In this document: positions 32,614-40,062 of the stretch, in pieces
How the letters are laid out: every line of letters begins with the position of its first letter
Position numbering within the stretch: position 1 is the stretch's first letter
Origin: Shewanella aestuarii
GTDB lineage: Bacteria > Pseudomonadota > Gammaproteobacteria > Enterobacterales > Shewanellaceae
Length of the DNA stretch: 64,000 nucleotides
Direction: 5' to 3'
Assembly: GCF_011765625.1 (NCBI RefSeq)
Contig: NZ_CP050313.1
Location: 1,794,501-1,858,500 of the forward strand
Translations under genes and position numbers: made by a program
The notes under the pieces: generated by a model
What the model was told of the DNA's origin: nothing
Database searches by the model: none
What the model saw: the letters and a program-made list of their open reading frames with translations, nothing else

Positions 32614-35166
32614 ATGATCCAAAGAACATTACTTGCCACAAGCATCAAAACGGCATTGATAGCTTCTGTAGCTGTTTCATCCAGTGTATCCATGTCTGCT
32701 TTTGCAGCTGAAGAGACGGCTAAAGTAGAGCGTATTGAAGTAACAGGTTCACGTATTAAACGTGCAGATATGGAAACGGCATCTCCTGTTACCGTCATTG
32801 GTGAAGCTGAAATCCGTGCCGAAGGTTACACATCTGTAGACCAACTTTTACAAGCGCAAACCTCAATGGCCGGTGCAGCCTTAGGCGCTACTTCAAATAA
32901 TGGTTCAGATGGTGTCGCACAAGTTGACTTACGTGGTATGGGTTCGCAACGTACTTTAGTATTGTTGAACGGTCGTCGTATGGTGAACTCAGGTTCTGGT
33001 GCAGACAGCGCTGTTGACCTAAATACCATTCCAGTGGCGATGATCTCTCGCGTTGAAATTTTAAAAGATGGTGCTTCAGCCGTATATGGCTCAGATGCTA
33101 TTGCTGGTGTTGTTAACATCATCACTAAGAAAGATTTTGAAGGTTTCCAACTTGATCTAAATGGAAGTACGACTTCAGAAAGCGACGGTGAAAATGTTGA
33201 ATTAAGTGCGTTATATGGTTTTAACACAGATACCGGTAACTACACCATTGGCGTTTCATACACTGAACGTAAAGGTGTTATCCAAGGCGATCGTGATTGG
33301 ACGATTGGTGGTGGTAGCTCAATTATCCCTGAAGGTACTTTAGGCGGTAAACAGTGGCTGACTGACGAAGAAACTGGTGAGTCTTCTTGGGGCGACCGCC
33401 AGTATGGTTATGATTACACTCAAGATAGTTATTACCAAACACCAAACAAGCGCTATAGCCTATTTTTAAATGCTATTGAAGAGTTTAGAAATGACATTAC
33501 GTTAAATGCTGACTTTATCTATACCAAACGTGAATCACACCAAATGATGGCAGCGCAGCCTGCAAACTTAATGTTGGATGTATGTGGAGAGCCAGGCGTT
33601 GATCCCGTCAACTGTATGACTTTAGATCAATCAATGATTGATGCTGGCATAAAAGCTGATGATAGAGGCCGTGTAAACTTCCGTAAGCGCATGAACGATG
33701 TGGGTAACCGTGTCTACGAGCAAGATACCGATACTATTCGTGCATCTGTTGGATTAACGGGTGATTTAGATATTCATACTGGTTTTGTATGGGATGTTGC
33801 CTATACCTTCGGTTATAACCGTGCTGATACTTGGGTACATAACTCAATTCATGCTGGTCGTATGATTCAATCTATTTACGAAAACCAAGACGCATGGTTC
33901 TACGGTGGCAACATTACACCTGAAATGGCTGATGCGGTTTCTTATGTAGAAACAACCACAGGCGGTAATGATCAACACACTATCTCTGCAAACTTAAGCG
34001 GTGAATTATTTGATTTAGACGCAGGGGCCGTTGGTTTTGCAATCGGTGCAGAATATCGTTATGAGAAAGGCTTCTACAATCCAGATCCTGTTATTGTTGC
34101 AGGTGAAGGTACTGCGGCTCAACAAGATCCGACTGCAGGTGATTACAACGTATTTTCTATTTATCAAGAAATAAGCATTCCATTTACCGAAAGCCTAACG
34201 GGTGAATTTGCTCTACGTTATGACGATTACTCTACATTTGGTAAGGCAACGACGTGGAAAGTGGGCTTAACCTACGAAGCAACAGATGATTTAATGCTTC
34301 GTGGTGTGGCAGCAACCGGTTTCCGTGCACCAAGTATTTCTGAATTGTTCGGTGGTAATTCAGGTTCTTATGATTACCTAACGGATCCTTGGGGTAACGA
34401 ACAAGATGCACAAATTTTAGTTAATTATACATCTGATGAAAACTTGAAGCCTGAAGAGTCTGAGTCGTTAACATTAGGTTTAGTTTATTCGCCAAGTTAT
34501 GTTGATGGTTTATCATTAACTGTGGACTACTGGAGCTTTGAAGTTACTGATGCTATTGCCCGTTTAGATGTGCAAAAAGGCTTAAACGATTGTTTCGCAG
34601 GTGATCAAGTTTCTTGTGAGCTATTTAACATCGGACCAAATGGTAACTTAGAAAACTTAACTAATTCATTAACTAACGTAGGTAGTCAAGATACTAGCGG
34701 TGTAGATATTAACGTTGCTTATACATTTGAAGCTTTAGGGTTAGATTGGCGCATCAATAACGATACCACCTACTTAATTGAGTTTGTTCAAGACGGTGTT
34801 GATTACACTGGTGAAGTCGATGGTATGTTTGGTGCTTATGCTGAATGGCGTAACAATTTCAGTGTGCAGTTAGGAACTGACACTTGGAATGTGGTTTACT
34901 TCAACCGTTATATCAGTGGCATGAATGATGTTTATGATGACTATGCAACAGGTGAAGAAGTCACTGATAAAGTAGATTCAATGCTTTATCACAACATCTC
35001 TGCTAACTACTTTGTCAGCGATGTAACATCTTTAACGTTAGGTATCAAAAACTTAACTGACGAGAAGCCACATTATGTATCAAATGGTAGCGACGGTGGT
35101 ACAAGCCCAGAAGTTTACGACACTATTGGTCGTCAATTCTATGCTGGTGTATCGATTAAATTCTAA
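32614..35166 (+). CDS. TonB-dependent outer-membrane receptor
   Basis: An 850-residue outer-membrane transporter driven by TonB. Signal peptide of about 30 residues (cleavage near AFA-AE), a TonB-box-like IEVTGSRIKR segment, plug domain (about residues 50-170, with VDLRGMGSQRTLVLLNGRRM), then the 22-strand barrel ending in a C-terminal Phe (YAGVSIKF). No N-terminal signalling domain is present, so there is no direct sigma/anti-sigma control. Substrate is unknown. A CRP-like site upstream favours a carbon or peptide nutrient over iron. Followed by its own terminator; the MFS gene downstream may use a related substrate. Confidence 0.93.
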   Translation: MIQRTLLATSIKTALIASVAVSSSVSMSAFAAEETAKVERIEVTGSRIKRADMETASPVTVIGEAEIRAEGYTSVDQLLQAQTSMAGAALGATSNNGSDGVAQVDLRGMGSQRTLVLLNGRRMVNSGSGADSAVDLNTIPVAMISRVEILKDGASAVYGSDAIAGVVNIITKKDFEGFQLDLNGSTTSESDGENVELSALYGFNTDTGNYTIGVSYTERKGVIQGDRDWTIGGGSSIIPEGTLGGKQWLTDEETGESSWGDRQYGYDYTQDSYYQTPNKRYSLFLNAIEEFRNDITLNADFIYTKRESHQMMAAQPANLMLDVCGEPGVDPVNCMTLDQSMIDAGIKADDRGRVNFRKRMNDVGNRVYEQDTDTIRASVGLTGDLDIHTGFVWDVAYTFGYNRADTWVHNSIHAGRMIQSIYENQDAWFYGGNITPEMADAVSYVETTTGGNDQHTISANLSGELFDLDAGAVGFAIGAEYRYEKGFYNPDPVIVAGEGTAAQQDPTAGDYNVFSIYQEISIPFTESLTGEFALRYDDYSTFGKATTWKVGLTYEATDDLMLRGVAATGFRAPSISELFGGNSGSYDYLTDPWGNEQDAQILVNYTSDENLKPEESESLTLGLVYSPSYVDGLSLTVDYWSFEVTDAIARLDVQKGLNDCFAGDQVSCELFNIGPNGNLENLTNSLTNVGSQDTSGVDINVAYTFEALGLDWRINNDTTYLIEFVQDGVDYTGEVDGMFGAYAEWRNNFSVQLGTDTWNVVYFNRYISGMNDVYDDYATGEEVTDKVDSMLYHNISANYFVSDVTSLTLGIKNLTDEKPHYVSNGSDGGTSPEVYDTIGRQFYAGVSIKF

Positions 35167-35196
35167 GTTACAAGTGTGATCAGCATGATTACAATC

Positions 35197-35222
35197 AAAA
35201 GCCAGCGCAAGCTGGCTTTTAT
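35197..35222 (+). terminator. Terminator after TonB-dependent receptor
   Basis: A perfect 10-bp stem AAAAGCCAGC/GCTGGCTTTT around a GCAA tetraloop (35197-35220). Confidence 0.9.
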
Positions 35223-35703
35223 ATTTGAAGCTCGAAAACCTTTTCTACAATTAATTAGAATGAGCTTGAATATTCATTCTTGTTATTTGCTCGCTAACTA
35301 TGTTTTGCGCCTTTCAATAGTTTCGGCATCATTAGAATCCTACATGGGGTAATACTTAGCAAGATCTGTGATGAAACTCTGCTCGCGTTATTTAGCTAAG
35401 TGCTTGCAGTAATAATTACTTTTGCGTTCTGGGGTGAGAATCAGATGTAGAGCATTGTTTTATAGAAAAGTGACTTAATTCAAAATGCGAGTTTCACTAG
35501 GTATCATTCCTTAAACATTGCAATTTATAATGCTTTTGTACTGAAATATTCTGCGCGAGATAATCATTCTGTATTAGATTGTATACTCTTAACCACAAAG
35601 GGTTTACTGTGTCGAATAGCTGCTTTTAGCGCTTTTCAATGTGTGAAAATCGTTAGGTGTTTGATGATTTCTTGATGCAATAACCGCTTCCCAAGGCATA
35701 CTC
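35223..35703. other. Intergenic region before the MFS gene
   Basis: 481 bases with no gene that I can support; only weak inverted repeats are seen (for example GAATGA...TCATTC near 35261-35282). It must carry the promoter of the MFS gene. Confidence 0.4.
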
Positions 35704-36909
35704 ATGCAATATAGTAATCAGCGAAAGTCTAGCTTGATAACTTTATCACTGTGTTTTGTTACGACCATTTTTGAAGGGTTAGAGTTACAATCAATGGGAG
35801 TTGCAGCACCTCATATTGTTGCTGAATTAGGCCTAACCTCAAATGAAATGGGTGTGATTGCCAGTGCGAGTTCTTTTGGACTTTTGGTTGGAGCATTGTT
35901 TGCCGGAATGCTATCTGATCATGTGGGACGAAAATGGGTTTTGATTGGCTCTATTTTTCAGTTTAGTATTTTTTCACTGTTAACACCTTGGGCACAGAGC
36001 GTCGATGCACTGACTTTAATTCGTTTTGCAACGGGTTTAGGCATCGGTTGTGCCATGCCCATGGTTATCGCTATTTGTGCTGAATCAGTTGCGCCCCAAT
36101 CACGAATTGGAGTGGTAACCATGATGTATAGTGCCATCCCAATGGGTGGATTTATTGCAACCTACATTACATTAGCAACGGAAGATTGGCGTAATATTTT
36201 TATTCTTGGTGGTATAGCACCGTTAATGTTGACCCCTGTACTAATTAAGTATTTATCTGAATCAAATAAATTTTTAAAAGCTCAACATGGCTCAGGTGAA
36301 AGCGCTCTCAAGTCAAATTTACGCGGCCTATTTAGCGAAAATCGAGCGTTAGCTACTTTATATTTATGGTTAGGTTTCTTTTGTGCTGTTGCGATTTTAT
36401 ACATGTTACTCAACTGGTTACCTATACTGTTAATAGGTAAAGGTTACAGTAATGATGAAGCAAGTACAGTGCAGTTGGTGTTTAATGTTGGCGGTTCAAC
36501 TGGGGCAATATTGCTAGGCTGGCTAATGACTCGATGTCGATCTAGGTTCATTTTTGCTATAGCGACAACTGGTATTGCGTTTTCGTTAATTGGTTTTGCT
36601 ATGTTAGAACATCATATGCTAAATGCGATTATAGCCGGTGTAATGCTTGGCATCTTTGTTAACGGCTTGGTATTTTTGTTATATGGTCAAGCTGGCGCAT
36701 TTTACCCAACACGCTTTAGAGGGACTGGAGTGGGTATGGCCGTAGCTGCTGGTCGGGTTGGCGCTATTGTTGGCCCGCTGATTATTGGGCTGTTATTGAG
36801 CGCCGATATGGGAGAGTCTAAAGTACTTATCTCTATTTTGCCTTTGGTGCTTATTGCTGGGGGCGTTCTTCATCTTTTACCCTCACGGTCTAACACTAAG
36901 CCTTATTAA
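35704..36909 (+). CDS. MFS transporter, aromatic acid:H+ symporter-like
   Basis: A 401-residue major facilitator with twelve predicted TM helices. The first helix ends in EGLELQSMGVAAPHI, which resembles the DGFD/QxxGVAAP signature of aromatic acid:H+ symporters (AAHS), and the loop 2-3 motif DHVGRKWVLIGS is typical of the superfamily. The substrate cannot be fixed; aromatic or other organic acids are the likely class. It stands alone, 540 bases downstream of the TonB-dependent receptor on the same strand, with no regulator beside it. Confidence 0.88.
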   Translation: MQYSNQRKSSLITLSLCFVTTIFEGLELQSMGVAAPHIVAELGLTSNEMGVIASASSFGLLVGALFAGMLSDHVGRKWVLIGSIFQFSIFSLLTPWAQSVDALTLIRFATGLGIGCAMPMVIAICAESVAPQSRIGVVTMMYSAIPMGGFIATYITLATEDWRNIFILGGIAPLMLTPVLIKYLSESNKFLKAQHGSGESALKSNLRGLFSENRALATLYLWLGFFCAVAILYMLLNWLPILLIGKGYSNDEASTVQLVFNVGGSTGAILLGWLMTRCRSRFIFAIATTGIAFSLIGFAMLEHHMLNAIIAGVMLGIFVNGLVFLLYGQAGAFYPTRFRGTGVGMAVAAGRVGAIVGPLIIGLLLSADMGESKVLISILPLVLIAGGVLHLLPSRSNTKPY

Positions 36910-37443
36910 GTTGTGTTATGAATTAAGAGTATATTATGTTTACATCCAATTCTGTTGCCGAGGAGTAGGGGGGAGCTATATCAGTATGCAGTATGCTGTT
37001 GCGTGAGAGAAGCAGTGGCAGTACTTTTGTTTTATTTAATCAAAATAGCTTTGCCAATATAAACAAGCCGATTAATAGGTAGTTTAATGTCCATAAGCCT
37101 CTATTTGTCCGAACTCTCAACTCAATACTGCTGACATGCGCTTGATATAACTAGTAACTTACTTATTTGTCATAACAATTAATTTTATAAGGCTATTGGT
37201 TCGAGGAGTAAGTCTCATCGCAGCATTTATAGAGATAAAGCTAAGTTGAAAGTTTATAGATTACGATGAGTTAAATGACAGCGAATTAAGTGCAAACATT
37301 AAACCGTGACGCTTGTAATTTAAAAGCATAAAGTCAACGATAAGAATGGCTAGACGATCGATAACACTAATCAACGAAATTAACTAATAAATAGTCATTC
37401 TGCACTTTTTATCAACACTTAAACTATTTCTATCATTTAGTAG
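36910..37443. other. Intergenic region between MFS gene and tRNA-Ser
   Basis: 534 bases without a supported gene, hairpin of note or known operator. It ends at the tRNA promoter. Confidence 0.45.
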
Positions 37444-37472
37444 TTTACAGCAGAGTTAGCTTGTCATATTAT
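37444..37472 (+). promoter_or_regulatory. Promoter of tRNA-Ser
   Basis: TTTACA (37444-37449), a 17-base spacer, and TATTAT (37467-37472), followed by a GC-rich discriminator (TCGCGGCG) as usual for stable-RNA genes. Confidence 0.6.
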
Positions 37473-37483
37473 TCGCGGCGTTC

Positions 37484-37573
37484 GGAGGGATGGCAGAGTG
37501 GTCGAATGCACCGGTCTTGAAAACCGGCAACGGTTTACCCCGTTCTAGGGTTCAAATCCCTATCCCTCCGCCA
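37484..37573 (+). tRNA. serT: tRNA-Ser (anticodon TGA)
   Basis: A 90-base class II tRNA with acceptor stem GGAGGGA/TCCCTCC, anticodon stem CCGGT/ACCGG with TGA at 37518-37520 (reads UCA and, if modified to cmo5U, other UCN codons), a long variable arm, the TTCAAAT T-loop, and an encoded CCA end. CmoAB, encoded in this window, would act on this tRNA. Its 3' end serves as the insertion site of the island that follows. Confidence 0.97.
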
Positions 37574-37577
37574 TATT
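37548..37577 (+). repeat. attL: tRNA-Ser 3' end, left direct repeat of island
   Basis: 30 bases (GGGTTCAAATCC...CCGCCATATT) identical to 44012-44041. It covers the T-arm, the acceptor 3' strand, CCA and four further bases; identity ends on the right at 37578, where the next base differs. Confidence 0.95.
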
Positions 37578-37579
37578 TT

Positions 37580-37620
37580 AAAGCAAAAAAGCCATTGATA
37601 ATCAATGGCTTTTTTGCTTT
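37580..37620 (+). terminator. Terminator after tRNA-Ser (island copy)
   Basis: A perfect 20-bp inverted repeat (AAAGCAAAAAAGCCATTGAT with its complement) with a T6 tract. A related hairpin occurs at the same distance after attR, so the island appears to carry its own tRNA terminator. Confidence 0.9.
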
Positions 37621-37671
37621 CTAGCATTTGAAAAATCATATTCTCAGGCCAAAAACGGATGACTGAGACAT

Positions 37672-39072
37672 ATGTACTTATTTCGCGCCACAAATTGTAC
37701 CTATTACACCCGCATGGTGTTGCCTGCTTATCTGCGTGATAAAGGCTTCTCTGCCGACATCAAAGTATCACTGCTTACCAAACAACGCTCTATCGCTATT
37801 GGCCGAAACCTAGTGATAGCGGGTATCTTACGACCATTAATCAGCAACTTAACGCCACAATCAAAGCCTGATGAGTTTAAAGCTCAGGTTAATGCGTTGA
37901 TTAATGATGCCCGAGCATGCTTTGTTGGGGTAACAGATACGCTTGATGATAACGCCAAGCCAGTGCGGGAAGTCACGCAATTGATACCTACTCGACCAAC
38001 GCAAGTAGCACATAATACAGCGACATATGACAATTATCCCTATAACGATAATCGGGTATCGTTAAATAAAATAGAGAATAAAAGCAGTTTACATTCAATG
38101 GCTAATGTAAGTTTGTCTGACGCATTATCTAAATTTATTACCTCCAAACAAAAGCAGTCTGTCTCAGCCTTAACGGTCAAGCAGCTTAATCAACGTATAG
38201 GTCACTTTATTGAACGCACTCATTTAGATGATGTCAGCGCGATAACCAGTGCTGAAGCAATGGAATACAAAGACTGTTTATTAGAGGAGGGCAGAAGCCA
38301 TAAAAGTAACAAAGATTACTTAGCTGCTGTGTCGCAATTTTTTAAATGGTGCAAGTTAATGCGCTACACCGCTGAAAACCCATTTGATGAAGTCAAGCTC
38401 ACTAAACCCGCTAATCAGGCTGGACACGATTTAGCGCGTTTGCGCTGGCAACCTCACCAGATTAAGCAGGTTTTAAACTCCACCGCCTTTATCGACAAAA
38501 GTCAGGACTTTAAATGGATAACGCTACTCATGATGTATGGCGGCTTACGCCCAGCAGAAGCCTGTCAGTTGCATATTCATGATATTGAAGTCAAAGACGG
38601 TATCGCCTTAATGAACATCACTAACGCCAGTGCAGGCCAACAACTCAAGACAGAACAATCAAAACGCAAAGTACCGATACACCAGCAACTGATTGAACTT
38701 GGTTTTATGGATTTTGTAAAAAAACGCGCTGACCGGACATCAAAAGCAAAGCCGTTATTTCATTATCAACCCAGTCATGATGGTAACTGGTCACATACCT
38801 TTTGCCGTGAATTTGGCAAATTACTCGACCAACTTAACTTCACAGCAGGCAAGCGGCCAACAGCTTACTCATTCAGGCACACTTTTATTGATGAACTTAA
38901 ACAAGGACAAATAGAAGAATCATTAGTGGCACAAATTGTCGGTCATGCTTATCAAAACATCACTTACGGACGTTACGGCAAAAAGTTTGATGTCAAAACA
39001 CTCAAACCCGTCATAGATAGTATTCAATTTGAGCTAATTATTTCGCCAGAGCGCTTAAAATTAACCCATTAA
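37672..39072 (+). CDS. int: Tyrosine recombinase (site-specific integrase)
   Basis: A 466-residue phage-type integrase that would insert and excise the island at tRNA-Ser. The N-terminal 45 residues (YLFRATNCTYYTRMVLPAYL) form a short DUF6538-like module; a SAM-like core-binding domain follows (about 155-250), then the catalytic domain with Arg in YGGLRPAEAC, His-Arg box YSFRHTF, and VGHAYQNITYGRYG with the nucleophilic Tyr. All catalytic residues appear present, so it may be active. It starts 99 bases after the tRNA and points inward. A shortened, decayed copy of its first 45 codons is found just beyond attR. Confidence 0.95.
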   Translation: MYLFRATNCTYYTRMVLPAYLRDKGFSADIKVSLLTKQRSIAIGRNLVIAGILRPLISNLTPQSKPDEFKAQVNALINDARACFVGVTDTLDDNAKPVREVTQLIPTRPTQVAHNTATYDNYPYNDNRVSLNKIENKSSLHSMANVSLSDALSKFITSKQKQSVSALTVKQLNQRIGHFIERTHLDDVSAITSAEAMEYKDCLLEEGRSHKSNKDYLAAVSQFFKWCKLMRYTAENPFDEVKLTKPANQAGHDLARLRWQPHQIKQVLNSTAFIDKSQDFKWITLLMMYGGLRPAEACQLHIHDIEVKDGIALMNITNASAGQQLKTEQSKRKVPIHQQLIELGFMDFVKKRADRTSKAKPLFHYQPSHDGNWSHTFCREFGKLLDQLNFTAGKRPTAYSFRHTFIDELKQGQIEESLVAQIVGHAYQNITYGRYGKKFDVKTLKPVIDSIQFELIISPERLKLTH

Positions 39073-39539
39073 TCGTAAAATCTGAGCGAATTGAGAACCA
39101 TAAATACGCTCAAATAACGCAAATAAAGCGCTTAGAAATCATATTGACGGTGATTTCCAGAGAGTTTTGTCATCTCTACGGGCAAAAATAATCACTGAAA
39201 ATGGCTCAAAAATACCCATCCGACAGGAATTTAACGACATTAGCGCAAAATGTGACAGTAAATGGCCTTTATCGGGGTTAGGGCATCAGACAGGTACGAA
39301 CAACGGTAAACATTTTACTACACCAGAGAGCGAGCTGTTTTGGGAAATTAAATGTTTCGCACTCTATGAGAGTAAAAAACATACAAAAATTGCTGTATTT
39401 AATTCTTAGCTTTTTGATGTCCAAAAAATGCTATTAAGCGCGTACAGGCGCTGTTTTTAGGCTCTAACTGGCAGATTTGTTACATCGAAAGTGAGTTATT
39501 TGAATATTGATAACAACAATAAATAGCTTTGAAGATTAA
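39073..39539. other. Non-coding island segment after int
   Basis: About 470 bases with no gene I can support. An 80-codon frame at 39167-39409 needs a TTG start without a ribosome site and has no recognisable content. Probably decayed sequence. Confidence 0.4.
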
Positions 39540-39668
39540 CCCACTTGAAAAGTGGGATGACATAGTAACCCGGTACGCTCCTATCCCACTTTTGTTCCAA
39601 AAGGTCGGATAGGAGCTACGGGCAAGGGGAGTACCCCTTTGAACCCAACAGCCACATGCTGCGCATGT
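39540..39668 (+). other. Cluster of four hairpins (structured DNA/RNA, oriT-like or ncRNA candidate)
   Basis: Four successive inverted repeats lie in 129 bases: CCCACTT/AAGTGGG (39540-39556), GCTCCTATCC/GGATAGGAGC (39577-39616), AAGGGG/CCCCTT (39624-39639) and ACATGC/GCATGT (39654-39668). The density and higher GC content contrast with the AT-rich flanks. It resembles nicking or mobilisation regions in general style, but no relaxase is present to support that; a structured RNA is equally possible. Confidence 0.5.
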
Positions 39669-39722
39669 TAAAAATCAAAAGCGTTAAAGACAAAAGAAGC
39701 ATCACCACTTTAATATAAACTG

Positions 39723-39742
39723 TACTGTTTTTATGTACAGTT
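39723..39742. promoter_or_regulatory. LexA-type SOS box
   Basis: TACTGT-TTTTATGT-ACAGTT fits the gammaproteobacterial LexA consensus (CTGT-N8-ACAG with TA flanks). It lies inside the island about 320 bases before the SIR2 gene and 60 bases before a perfect palindrome. It predicts DNA-damage-induced transcription within the island. Confidence 0.65.
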
Positions 39743-39803
39743 ATATGGTGTATCATCAATTTATGATAAAAATGGATTGAAAATCGTTCTTTAGTTGCAT
39801 CGT

Positions 39804-39855
39804 ATTAAAGCTAATAAAATCATAATAATATGATTTTATTAGCTTTAATTTTTAT
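39804..39855. terminator. 21-bp perfect palindrome, terminator-like
   Basis: Arms 39804-39824 and 39829-39849 (ATTAAAGCTAATAAAATCATA and its complement) pair perfectly around a 4-base loop, then TTTTTATT follows. The stem is AT-rich, so besides terminating a short transcript from the LexA-box region it could be a protein-binding site. Confidence 0.6.
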
Positions 39856-40062
39856 TACCGTCTAGGCATATCTTACGTTACGCGCAACCTCGGTTTGTTT
39901 TTGTCTGCTTGATACAATTAATTGCTTTACATCAATAAGATAGCAAATGTAGGATGTTATTAATCAATAAGTTAAGGGACTGGCTTTACTGCGCAAGCCC
40001 TTCAATAAGCGTTATGGCTCTGGGCTAACTTCTCGCATTAATTTGTAATTTTAGGAACGTAA

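Noticed and set aside
39167..39409. 80-codon open frame in the island
   Set aside because: It needs a TTG start, has no ribosome site and no recognisable composition or motif; the region is better treated as non-coding.
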